From assembly GCF_033115175.1 (NCBI RefSeq), contig NC_084838.1, positions 65,626,468 through 65,690,467 of the forward strand: a stretch of DNA of 64,000 nucleotides, read 5' to 3'. Below the pieces are notes generated by a model. The model did not search any database. It was given only the letters and a program-made list of their open reading frames with translations, and had not been told where the DNA came from. This stretch comes from Lepus europaeus (Eukaryota; Chordata; Mammalia; Lagomorpha; Leporidae). Shown in pieces: positions 10,801-21,429 of this stretch; position 1 is the stretch's first letter; each line of letters begins with the position of its first letter. The translations under genes were made by a program, and so were the position numbers.

Positions 10801-13800
10801 TTAAAAAAAAGGAAAAAGTTAACACATAAGATTACCTTATATGTAGCAAATACCTGCTTTGGCATTCATGGGTCATCTTCTCAGGAAACATTTTGACCAA
10901 AATTCCCCCTTTTTCTTTTCAAGTGGTTTTAAAATAGTCATATAAATAACAACATATAGAAAATAATCAATTTGGCAACTCATATAAGAAAAAGGTGAAG
11001 GTCTTAACATGTACTGTGAGCATTTAATTTGTCACACTTTGTAAGATACTTTAGCACTTACATATTTTTATCTGTAAATGCCATCTCTTTGTTTTATAGT
11101 AGTTTGAAGCCCTTATCAGATTTTTATGTAGAGTTCTATATCTTGAAAGACTAGGAGTATTTACTAATACTGTTTAAAATGAAATTAGTCAAACATATCC
11201 TATCTTTACGTTTTAGTGGGTTAGGAGGTCAGTCTGTCTGTTAGGACTTACAAGATCACTAATTAAAAGTCAGCAGTAGATGTGTTGGACAGCAACACAA
11301 CTTATCCCAAAAGGAAAATTTTATTTCCAAAAGGAAAGCAATTGATTTCCTGAATTTTTATTACCATTGAAGAGTGCATGAAAACACATACTCTTCGTCA
11401 GCAATAATTACTAGTGGTTGTTATTTTTTCCTTCACCTTGGAAGGCAACAGAATGGTCTCATACTGAAAAGAAAGCTGCACAGTATGAGTAGCCAAGAAA
11501 CCTGTGCTTTAGGTTTAACATGGGCAGTTCAACTGTTGAAGCAAGTCACTTCAATTATCTTTATAGTCTTATGTAGAGTTATGTCTAGTCCTCAGAGATG
11601 GAAGAACAATTAAAGCTAATTCATTCCCTGTTTCATAAAATGTTAAGAAAGAATCTCCTATGAATACAAGATGCCATGACTTTTATTAGGATTTTATACA
11701 TTTACAAAAAGGTGGTTCATTAGCTATTTTGATAAGAAATCAGAATTGTTTCTTTATCACTGAAGAGCTTTATATATTCTCTGTAAGATAAAAGAAATAG
11801 TGAGATTTTACTAATAAGTTTGTGTCTTGATTAAAAAAATTATTACTTTATGTTAGGATAACCCTTTACTGTTTCTGGGAAACAGTTTATCTTTTTAAAA
11901 AGATGTTTTTTTCTTGCTAAGAAGCCTTTTAAAAATAACCTTTTACCCTCTCATCCATGTACCCAGAAAAATAGAAATAATCACCTGCTCAATCATCTTT
12001 GATTTCTGCATTTATTCTGTCAGAAGAAAGCTTGCATACTAATTAAAGTGATGGCTTTTGTGTTTTCAATAGCTAATCATGTAATTATGTCTTTCCTAGA
12101 CACTGTTGGGTCTATTTGAATAAGAGAGATCATGAGTTCAGAAAGTCCTTAGCAGTTTCTCTTGTTAAACTTAAAGTGAGATACAATGAGAGGAAAGGCA
12201 CAGCTCTGGCCCCAAAAGAACTACAATAAGAGGTGCTTCCAAAATTGTTCATGGTCTGTTCTAAATGAGAATTTCCTTTAAGTCACATTATGATCTATAT
12301 TCTAAATTATGTGTCATGTATCTGATAGAGAAGGATAAACAAGAGAAAGGAAATGACAGTTTTATGTACTCAAGGGCAAATTTGATTGATGGTCATAGGG
12401 GGAAAACAAAGTTGTAGAAATTGTTTAACATTGGCTTTTTGTCAAAGGTCACCAGATAATTCACCTACATCACAGAAATGTCTGAAATAACAGAGTAGAT
12501 CTCTTGTGTTGAAGTAATTATCCAAATTATATAGTATGGAAAATTTAAAAGTATTAATATATATCTAAAATAAACAAATATTTGGGAAACATTTTAATAA
12601 ATAAGAATATAATTTCTTATTTTTATGAGAATTTAAATGATACTGAATAAAATAAATGATAATAAATAGTTATATTGCTATATTTTATGCATTTATATAA
12701 CTTTGGAAATTGGAAATTTTCATAAACATTACCTTCCACTTGATAATCAGTGAGTTTTTTCAGTTGACTTTTGATTTTAATCCTTTTTTCAGTAAGACAA
12801 GCAATATATTTGCATCATCTTAAATATTTATTAAATGTGTAACAATATTCCACTTGGCAGCTGAAAATTTGGTCTAGATTCATTGACTTAGTATTAGGTG
12901 TGTTCTTTCAGACAATAGCTGTATTAGATCACTGGTATCAGTTTCTCTTTCACACCAAAGCTTTGTGTGGCTACTACAAATTTATCAAGGACTATTTAGT
13001 CATTAGCTAATTCATTCTATACCATAGAGGCTGAGGGTATTTGGAAAACATCCCTGTGTATTACATAGTGAGAAATATTTTTCAGGACGTACAATGGAGT
13101 GCATTTAATTGAATGACACCAAGCCAAACCTTAGAAGAAGCCAAACAAAAAGCTATCTTCAAAGCACACACATTTCTTTTGGAAAAGCATTTGCTATGGC
13201 TTTTGTTCATAGATTCTATTATACAGAAGCCTTGTTTGGGTTGGATATTTTGTTTGACTTTATTAATTTTAGCAGAAATATTTCTATCTGTAGTGTTCCC
13301 CAGGGGTCCTGAAGCTTTCAGTCTCCATCTTTAATTAAAAAATAAAATGGAAAAAAATTACAACCAAGCAGTGATGAAACTTTCTTCTCTTGCTCTGGGA
13401 CATTTTTGTCAATTAAAACAAAATGAGCAAAAAATTGGGAATATTTAAGGTTGTTTTCAAATAGAAAAAAAAACGTTTTCCCAGGATTTTATTTTATTGC
13501 TTAATGAAGTGATAAATCAAGGACATACAGTTACATCTAAGGGTACAATGCCATAGAGTATGTCAAATGGGTGGGAAAAGACAATGGGGAAAAGTGGTTG
13601 CAAATATTTTTTTCTATGGAAAAAGTAATTTTTTAGTGGATAGTAGTAAAATAAAAAATTCAACCATTTATAAAAGGTAGGACATTATTTCTGAGCCTGA
13701 ATAGTTAGAATCTGTCAAAGTACTTCATTTTTATTCCAGTCAATATTATTTCAAATATCTCTGTTAATTGAAATATTTTTTCTTATTCAGAGTCCTATGC

Positions 13801-14509
13801 TTTCTAAGGCAGAGTTTAATTTAATTCAACACACATTTAATCATTGATTAACATATGCTTATAATCTGCTCATACATGAAGACTGAAAGAATAAGACCTA
13901 TTCTAATTTCATGAAGGCCATCTTGTATTTTTCAAGATCCACTTAGAAAAACTACAGTATTATGGGAATTTTAAGTAAAAGTATATTGGTATAAAATGAG
14001 AGAGCTGAGAGCCAAACAAGGGTTGATGACCTAACTATTTTAGTGAAAACAAGAAATCTACTCCACCTATATGGGACCAATATAGAAAAGTTAACAGCAA
14101 GAGGTAGGGCCATTGATACAAAAATTTTCCTGTGAAAGATACACACACAGAAAAGAAGCAGCAATGGCCTAAGACCCCAAGTTATCAGCTGCAGAAAAGG
14201 TGGAGAAATGTTCTGATTTCTCACTCCTCTTTCATTCCCGTTTCCTGCCTATCAGGAAGTCTGATTGACATGGGAAACCAGGAAATGTAGTTCCCTGTAA
14301 AATAAAGAGACAATCAAGGTAAAGAAGCTATCTGAGACCTAATAGGCAAATAATTTTGGAAACAGTTGAGTAAAACACCAGCATATGTGTTTTTAAGTAG
14401 GTAATTTATTTAAAGTAGTTTAATAAACTGTGGTCGATAAATCACATTTAATAGCTGTAACAACATGTGATAAATGATAAATACAATTATGATAAATGCA
14501 AGGGTGATA
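7896..14509. other. Long stretch of unique AT-rich DNA
   Basis: I find no recognisable gene, SINE or young LINE in this 6.6 kb. The ORFs are at most about 90 codons and lack motifs. A possible half copy of the MITE-like element lies near 12229-12255 and a very weak MIR-like string near 11500-11600. A homeodomain-type AT-rich segment near 12030-12090 is the sort of sequence that could be conserved non-coding DNA, but nothing within the window tests this. Confidence 0.5.
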
Positions 14510-15175
14510 TTCATGTACTTGAGCAGCTGTAGGAGAGCCAGCCAATGATGCCTTAACAATGATAGGTAATTCATGGATGATTTCACAGAAGGAATTTTAA
14601 CTTGATGATAACTGAAGAATAGATGAGAGCCAAAACCAGGGAAACATGAAGGATGAAAGTTGTTCCAAGTAGAAGGATTTATAAGTATAATGATTTCGGG
14701 GTCAGCGCCGTGGCTCCCATATGAGCGCCGGTTCTAGTCCTGGCTGCTCCTCTTCCGATCCAGCTTTCTGCTATGGCCTGAGAGAGCAGTGGAGGATGGT
14801 CCAAGTCCTTGGTCCCCTGTACCTATGTGGGAGACACGGAAGAAGCTCCTGGCTCCTGGCTTAAGATCAGCACAGCTCCAGCCATTGCGGCCATTTGGGG
14901 AGTGAACCAGGGGACTAACGACCTTTCTCTGTCTCTACCTCTCAATGTCTGAAACTCTATCTCTCAAATAAATAAAATCTTAAAAGTATAATGACTTGAA
15001 AATTTGAATGTGAAAGTATATTTTGGAATTCAAAATAGATTGGAAGTATCGAGGGAAGAGAAGTAGAATCAAGAGTCAATTTATAAATTTTTGGTCATAT
15101 CTGGAAAGTAATGGCAACTCATCAAAAGTTTAAGTAGAGGAATCACATGATTAAATATTCTCAAATTTGGCAAGT
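14510..15175 (+). mobile_element. Ancient interspersed repeat interrupted by a CSINE (tentative)
   Basis: The flanks of the SINE at 14698-14982 resemble a diverged mammalian repeat module also seen near 57150-57320. In this copy the right part has 'aaagtaatggcaactcatca' and 'agaggaatcacatgatta'. It is too diverged to name by eye. Confidence 0.35.
14698..14982 (+). mobile_element. CSINE with internal deletion and clear target-site duplication
   Basis: The head 'ggggtcagcgccgtggct' jumps directly to 'cccatatgagcgccggttc', so about 40 bases covering the B-box side of the tRNA-like head are missing. The rest of the body, CT block and AAATAAATAAA tail are intact. Flanking direct repeats are AAGTATAATGATT (14683-14695) and AAGTATAATGACT (14984-14996). 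Confidence 0.93.
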
Positions 15176-16461
15176 GGAGTATACAAGAAATATATGGAGG
15201 AAAAATCCATTCTAATTTGTTAAGTATTAATTACTCTTCAAAAATATACATGAATTCAACTTCATTTTCATTATGAAAAAAAAAAAAGCCATGTAATTTC
15301 TCCTCACTAAAAGTCATTTGTTGGAGTGGGAAGTTAAATAAATGGTACATGGAGAAAAACTGTGTCATCTCCTGGCTTTTTCTTTCTTTGTTTTACTTTT
15401 CTCTGACTTTTTATTTCATGGTTGACTGTTGGTCATCAGTCCTAAGATCTATTTGTAGCACTGCTTATAAAGGAAAATACGAAAACCACAAATTTAAAAA
15501 TTCACAAACACAGGTCATCTTTAAATGTGGAAATATACTTTTATGTGTGATATACATATGTGTGTGCATGTTCATGCATGTGTGAAAGAACAAGAACAGG
15601 AGACCAAGTACACATTCTAATAAAAATACTAAAATGTAAGCTTCTGAGCTTTCTTACAATTAAATGTCACATAAATAAAAATATATTAGTATTTAATATT
15701 GAGGCTTTATATGTGTAATGGTACAGAAAGTTGAGATTACAGATGGAAATAATCAAAAGTCTAGTCCTCTGAGTTTACTTCACACTCCCTGAACGAGTTT
15801 TAAATTTTCTCAGAATACAGAACTCCCCTTGACAAGAATGACAAAAATCAAATAGACTTTGGTTTATGAAGGCACAATTGGGATTATAGTTACCATAGTA
15901 ACATGAACAATGAGTCTATATCTAAAATCATTTTTATAAACAATTTTTTTATCCACATCTGAACCATTTAGTATTGTGTACTCTGAATGTTATTTATGCT
16001 ATGACAATGCATCAGTCACTATTATAGCAGAAATAATCCAATTGTCTTCATTAATGATAGATTTTTTTATTTCATAATTTCACTTCTCTGTAGAATTACA
16101 AGAGTGATTGCAATGAAATCCTGAGGAATATAAAGGATTCATTCTTTTTTTTTCCTTAATCAACACCTTAGCTTCACTTTCTAATCTACTTTCCGTAGTG
16201 GGGGAAATCTGATTCTTTAAAATGTACCTTATCTTGATTTATATTCCAGAACATTTTCAGCTGAGCATTTCTATTTATTGTTTTCGTCTTATTACAGACC
16301 TTACATTTTTATCAAACACAATTCATACAGTCTAAATAAAAGAAGATAATAAATACTATTTGTCCAATCATCCAGGTAGCACTCTTATATAAATACCAAA
16401 TGCAATGCCAGGATTTACATTTATGTGTGCTTGTGTATGTATGGAGATAAATGAGTACATG
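15176..16461. other. Unique AT-rich DNA
   Basis: No gene or recognisable repeat is seen. There are short A-runs (near 15276) and one 78-codon ORF (15349-15585) with a hydrophobic N-terminus but no motif or homology cue. Confidence 0.5.
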
Positions 16462-16912
16462 TGGAGACTTCAAAATTTTGTGAAGTTGCCATTGTGGTAC
16501 AATGGGTTAAGCTGTTGGTTGTAAAGCCCACATTCTGTTCCAGAGTGTCAGTTTAAGACTCAGCTACTCCACTTACAATCCAGATTCCTAGTAGTGCATC
16601 CAGAGAGGCAACAGATGGTTGATCAAGTACTTGGCCATCTGCCACCTACCTGGATGACTCCAATGGATTTGCTGGCTCCTAGTTGTTGTGGCATTTGGAG
16701 AGTGAACCATAGCTAGAAGATCAATTTCTCTTTCACTTTCTCTCATACTCACTCTCTTACACACTTAGGTCTGACTTTCAAGTAGATGAAAATAAATGAA
16801 TATTTCATAAGTTTTAAACAAATGAAATTAAAATAAGTTTATTTTGGTACAACAAATTTTGAAATCCATACTTTTTTTGGAATATGCATTTCCATGAACT
16901 TTTTGAAGATAA
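16462..16912. mobile_element. MITE-like palindromic element split by a SINE
   Basis: The left end 'ggagacttcaaaattttgtg' (about 16462-16483) and the right part (about 16817-16912, ending 'catgaactttttgaaga') are the two inverted-repeat ends of one element. Its interior reads 'aagtttattttggtacaa' and 'gaaatccatac'. A CSINE at 16485-16797 separates them. Rejoined conceptually the element is about 115 bp, typical of a mariner-type MITE. Confidence 0.6.
16485..16797 (+). mobile_element. CSINE, older copy
   Basis: The head 'gttgccattgtggtacaat' is followed by 'gggttaagctgttgg' and the body landmarks 'tggagagtgaacc' and 'tcaatttctctttcactttc'. The tail is AAATAAATG. It interrupts the MITE-like element described at 16462-16912. 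Confidence 0.8.
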
Positions 16913-17047
16913 TTTATACTTTGTACACCTTTGTTGTTTTTTGTACAAAATTGAATTTATAAGCGTAATATCCTGCTTTTATTGTTTCACAATATGATCA
17001 CTTTCATATTGTGATTAAATTCTTTTAAAATATCACTAGGATTTCTT

Positions 17048-17345
17048 TTTTTTAATAAGATTTTATTTATTTATTTGAAATACAGAGCCACAGAGAGGCA
17101 GAGGCAGAAAGAGAGAGAGGGAAGTCTTCCATCCTCTGGTTCACTGCCCACTTGGCTGCAGCGGCCAGAGCTGTGCCATTCCATGGACGCAGGGGTCCAA
17201 GGACTTGGGCCATCTTCCACTGCTCTCCCAGACCACATCAGAGAGCTGGACTGGAAGTGGAGCAGTCAGAACTCGAACCATTGACCACGTGGGATGCTGG
17301 CGCTGTAGGCAGCAGCTTTACAACTACGCCACGGCGCCGGCCTCC
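17048..17345 (-). mobile_element. CSINE, well preserved, with 15-bp target-site duplication
   Basis: The reverse-oriented SINE starts with a T-run and 'ttttatttatttatttg' and ends with 'ctacgccacggcgccggcc' (the SINE head). The flanks duplicate TCACTAGGATTTCTT (17033-17047) as TCACTAGAATTTCTT (17347-17361), one mismatch. Low divergence marks it as relatively young. Confidence 0.95.
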
Positions 17346-17679
17346 TTCACTAGAATTTCTTCAAATGAAATCGTCTGACTGGACTGTAGCTACATCAGGC
17401 ATTTCTTTGCTGGTGGACAGTGTATATGGTGTTTTAATATTTGAGGACTGTTTGGTTTGGAACGAAAACAAAAATATTTATGCATAGTCTTTGCATGCAT
17501 GCTTTGTTAGCTTCTAGAAATAGAATTATGATTGGCTCTCCATATCTATAATTCTGCATCTAGGAATTCAATGAGTTTCTGATCCAACATATTCAGGGGG
17601 AAAATTACATCTGCACTGAATATGTACAGAATTTTCTTTGGTTATTCACTAAACACGTTATACCATAGCAACTATCTAT

Positions 17680-18080
17680 ATAAGTCAGCTTTTCATTAAT
17701 ACAGTGAAATACCTGAGACATCTAATTATTTGAAGGGAAAAATTTATTTAGCTTGCAGCTTTAGAGGTTCAAGTGCAAGCATGGCTGAACCGATTTCTTG
17801 GGCATCTGGTGAGGGCAATAGACGACCATGGCAGAGCACATGCAGAACAAAGATGCATAGAGAGGGTTGTGTATCCAAGTGGAGGTTTTTATAACAATCC
17901 TCAGTCAATAACTCAAAAGATCGCAGAAGCACTATCTACCAAATATATCCTCTTAGTGATAAGAGCTCCTGCTAGGTCCCACTCCTAATAATACCATTAC
18001 TTCCCGGTGGCATCACCCTAAGGACAAGCCCTTTAACAAGTCAACTTTTTTGGGGACACCCAAACTTATAAACCATATCA
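17680..18080 (-). mobile_element. MaLR 3' LTR (solo boundary at the low-coordinate end)
   Basis: The reverse complement starts TGATATGGTTTATAAG at 18080, the standard 5' terminus of THE1/MST/MLT1-type LTRs. The other end reads, on the plus strand, 'taagtcagcttttcattaat...gaaatacctgagac', the classic antisense MaLR LTR 3' region. At about 400 bp it matches the family length. A possible 5-bp target duplication is TCTAT (17675-17679) versus TCTTT (19962-19966). Confidence 0.85.
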
Positions 18081-19559
18081 TTCTGCCTCTGGCTCGCAAA
18101 GCTGATGTCCATCTTATGATGCAAAATGAACTCATTCTATCACAAAGAGTCCTAAAGTCTTAATGTTCTGAAATTGCTCAGTATTCCAACCCAAAGTCTC
18201 TTCTAAGACTTCAGGCAAACTGCTTTAACTGTAACATGAAAAAAACAAGTTACTTATTTCCAAGATATGGTGGTGGGACAGGCACAGGGTATCCGTTCCT
18301 ATTCCAAAAGGGGCCATATGGAAATGTACAGAAAGATGAACGGGGCAAAAGAAAGAAACCCCACAAGGAAAGTATTAAGCCAACAACTGCATGCCTGGTA
18401 TTTGGAGCACACTGTGGCAAGGGCAGCCCTATCCCCAAGCTTTAGCTGGTCACAGCCCACATGGCTGCTGTCTGGAGTTTCATGGAGAATCATGCATTGT
18501 TGCTAAGACTGGAGTGGCATGTAGCAGATTGCACTAACTTCCTGGGTTCTCAGCATTGGTTTTCCCTCACACCACTTCACTATACATCACCCCATTAGAG
18601 GCTCTTTACAGGAACTACAACCTTGTCACTCCACCTGCCTTGCTTTCTAAGCTTTCCACTGAAATTCCAATGGGAAGCCACCGTGAACCCATAACCTTTG
18701 CATTCTGTAGCCTGCAAAGCCAGTGTCATGTGGACAAAGTCTGATGCCAGCAGCGCAAGTTGTACCTGGGCCTGCTTGAACTAGGGCTACAGCAACTGAG
18801 TGGTTTGTTTACTTAACTCTAGGAAAATAATCCCAAGGTGGTCTTGGGCAAACCCATATAAAATACTCTGAGTTTCATGAAAGGATTCTGTACTTTCAGG
18901 CCTTTAGGGGTATCTGATGGGAGGGGCAGCTTCAAGATTTCTGAGACTTTCTCAAGCCCTTTTTCCATTGTCTTGCCAATTAGCATATGGCTTTCTTTTA
19001 CCTGCACTAATCACTTTAGAAAGCAATTTCTCCTTTACACTCTCCTGTCCCTAACATAGTTTTTGCATGGTTTTTCCCTGACTAGGCTGTGAATTTTTCA
19101 AATTTTCTTACTATGTTTTTTTTTGCTCCTGGTTTTCACTGTAAAACTTACTAAAAGCAGCTGATAATACCCATTCTATAGCCTGAATGCTTTGTTGTTT
19201 TGAAATATCCTCCGCTAAAGAAACCAGTACATTATCTTTAAGTTTGGCCATCCACAAAGTCTCAGCTCAAGGGAACAATACAGTCGTGTTGTTTGGCAGA
19301 GTGTAACAAGAATGGCCTTTAGGTCAGTTCTCAATAGAGCCCTTATTTCTATCTGGAATCTGATTAGCATGGCCTTCACTGTCCACCTTCCTATCAGTAT
19401 TCTGAGCTTTTAAGAATCTGGCATAACACCCTTTTTAAGGCATTCTAAACTTTAGAGTGCTCCTACAAATTTTTCCAGCCTATTCCTGTAAACCAATTCC
19501 AAAGGCACTTCAGCATCTTTAAGTATACTTAGAGAAATGACCTGCTTCTTTGTACTATT
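18081..19559 (-). mobile_element. MaLR internal (non-coding, gag-derived in origin) region
   Basis: This lies between two same-orientation LTRs. Recognisable antisense landmarks of THE1/MST-type internal sequence include 'acaagttacttatttccaag' near 18246, 'ctgatgggaggggcagctt' near 18914 and 'ccattgtcttgccaattagc' near 18966. The short ORFs on both strands are incidental; there is no surviving retroviral coding capacity. A purine-rich tract next to the 3' LTR (reverse complement of 18081-18101) fits the polypurine tract position. Confidence 0.8.
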
Positions 19560-19961
19560 TTCTTTGTGAGCTTTTTGCTGCTACAAGGAAATAAGTGAAA
19601 CAACTAACTTTATGAGAAGGACAAGTTTATTTACTTCAGGTGTCAAGGTTCAAAGCCAAGATCTGCCATCCAGTTTGTTGGGCATTTGGTGAGGGTAGTA
19701 GATGGCGATGGCAGAGCAAACACAAAGGAAAGATTATATTGGGAGCCAGGAGAGAGAGCGTAGGCCTAAGCTCAGCCTTTTTAGTACAATCCTCTTGTGA
19801 GAGCCCAAGAGGTCACATGTGCATCCCAAGAGCATGACCCCAGGAACATGAGGATATTCCACTGGACCTCTCCGTGTAATGGATTCTCAGCCTTTCTGAG
19901 GGACAGTCCTTTAACATATGGACCTTTGGGGGCTATCTTAATTAGTATCCAAACCATAGCA
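19560..19961 (-). mobile_element. MaLR 5' LTR
   Basis: It is homologous to 17680-18080 and in the same orientation: 'gggcatttggtgagggtag' pairs with 'gggcatctggtgagggcaa', 'gtacaatcctcttgtga' with 'aacaatcctcagtcaa', and the terminal 'aaaccatagca' with 'aaaccatatca'. The two LTRs have diverged substantially, indicating an old integration. With the internal region it makes a structurally complete two-LTR element. Confidence 0.83.
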
Positions 19962-20028
19962 TCTTTACATTACGTTTGGTATTGTAAGTAATTTAGAGAT
20001 GATTTAAAGTATTCAGGAGGCTATAGAA

Positions 20029-20104
20029 ATACTGTACACTGTGCAAATAACACCATTCTCTAAAATACTGTACACTGTGTGCAAATAACACACCACTCTC
20101 TAAA
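20029..20104. repeat. Tandem duplication of about 36-38 bp inside the MER2-like element
   Basis: The unit 'actgtacactgtgcaaata' + 'acaccattctctaaaa' is followed immediately by a second copy, 'actgtacactgtgtgcaaa' + 'taacacaccactctctaaaa'. The second copy has gained a TG and a CA/AC dinucleotide, so the duplication has been followed by small insertions. Confidence 0.9.
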
Positions 20105-20187
20105 AGGGACTTGAGCATCTGCAGATTTTGGTGTCCACCATGGGTTGTAGAACAAATACCCCACAAATAGTGAGAGGCAACTTTACA

Positions 20188-20932
20188 GGGTTAATTAATT
20201 TTCTATGATATTAATGTATAGTCACTATTTTTCAGCTGCCAGTGTGTGCTAACTGCCATTGGTTTTAACTCATCCACTTCCTGGACTTTTCTGAGAACTC
20301 TACTAAGGTACACTTCCAGACACTACAGGTAGATGAGGTCAAAGTCTTGTAACTTCCATGACTTAGTTAGCTTCTTAATGTGTCTTTCCTCTGAAATATA
20401 TGGATTTTTTCAACTTCTATTCATGTTGGTCAAAGCCTTATCAAATTGAGCCTTCTAAAGGTAAATCTTCTAAAGGAATATGCTGAGAGAGGATGTGTGA
20501 AGACAATCTGTATAATCATCTCAAGACCAATTGTGTTATAGACATTATCTAAGTAGAAATGTTCCCATTTCTTCCATGTAAGAAGGCCAAATAATACTAT
20601 GTATAATGTTATATATCTGGAAGGCCATTATGGCAATACTTATTTCACTGAAGCTAATTCCCAAGAAGTGGGATATCCTGATTCATAGAAAGTATTTTTT
20701 ACTGCATTAGAAGCTCTTCTTCCCTGAAGTTCTCTCTTTTAGATAAGGGTCCTGGTATTTCTTCTACAAATTAGAAGGATAATCTCTTTTGTCTTCATTA
20801 TTGATATGAAAATACTCAAACATGTTGCATAGACAGTTTATTACAAATGTTAAGATTGTTATCTAGGGTACCATGTGATTTTATTTAAACTAGGTAGGTG
20901 AAATACAATAGATTATTTGAAATCTATTTAAG
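20188..20932. other. Unique DNA
   Basis: I see no gene. The tract is AT-rich with short ORFs only. Weak LINE-like strings exist but none is secure. Confidence 0.45.
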
Positions 20933-20944
20933 AAAGCTTTGAAA

Positions 20945-21041
20945 GCTTGCAGGTGGGAGGGAAATTATGGGGGGTGGGGAGCCATTGTAGTCCATAAGCT
21001 GTACTTTGGAAATTTATATTCACTAAATAAAAGTTAAAAAA
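20945..21041 (+). mobile_element. Very short L1 3' end (about 97 bp) with 12-bp target-site duplication
   Basis: This severely 5'-truncated insertion contains the G-rich tract ('ggggggtggggag'), 'aatttatattcactaaataa' and a short A-tail. That is the same 3' terminus seen in reverse at 4799-5393. The flanks are AAAGCTTTGAAA (20933-20944) and AAAGCTTTGAAA (21042-21053), identical. Perfect duplications suggest a young insertion. Confidence 0.92.
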
Positions 21042-21429
21042 AAAGCTTTGAAAATGTAGCAAGAATATATTTTCCCCTGATTTGAATGAATTTATAGAAT
21101 TCTTCCTATGAATTAAAGCCTCTAATTTTAACTATTTAAGTTCATATGTCTTAACTCTGGAAAACCAAACCTGTGTCCTTAAATTACAAGATCATCCAGT
21201 CTCATGTTACCTTCCCTACCTAAATAGAGTGGAAGAAATATTTCAGATTTAAGAGTTCAGTGTTTGTTGGTGATTATCATTTTTGTCCATTGTGTTCCAA
21301 AGGCCTGTATTAGAAAAGCAAAGTAGCTAAGTTTGTCCTAAAAATAGATTTTTGCTTGGGGACCCTAAAAGGATTTAAAAGGTTAATCAATGTTACAAGT
21401 GCATTGTAAGAAAAAAATTAACTTGATGA

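Larger units (their letters stand above)
17529..20187 (+). mobile_element. MER2/Tigger-like DNA transposon, split by a MaLR provirus
   Basis: The left end 'attggctctccatatctata' with 'ttcagggggaaaattacatc' and 'ctgaatatgtacagaatttt' matches the left part of the mammalian MER2/Tigger family. The right end (19966-20187) has 'gatgatttaaagtattcagg', 'gggacttgagcatctgcag' and a terminal 'gtgagaggcaactttac', which is the inverted copy of the left terminus. The two halves total about 360 bp, the expected size of a non-autonomous MER2. The intervening 2.3 kb is a minus-strand ERVL-MaLR element. Confidence 0.85.

Noticed and set aside
11490-11600. Possible MIR fragment
   Set aside because: Only a weak ordered similarity ('gaagcaagtcacttcaat') and no second landmark. 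Not enough to call.
13109-13334. Two overlapping 67-73 codon plus-strand ORFs
   Set aside because: No domain, no splice or promoter context, and AT-driven composition. Expected by chance in 64 kb.
18236-18506. Cluster of small overlapping ORFs on both strands
   Set aside because: They fall within MaLR internal sequence, are short and mutually incompatible, and show no conserved retroviral motif.
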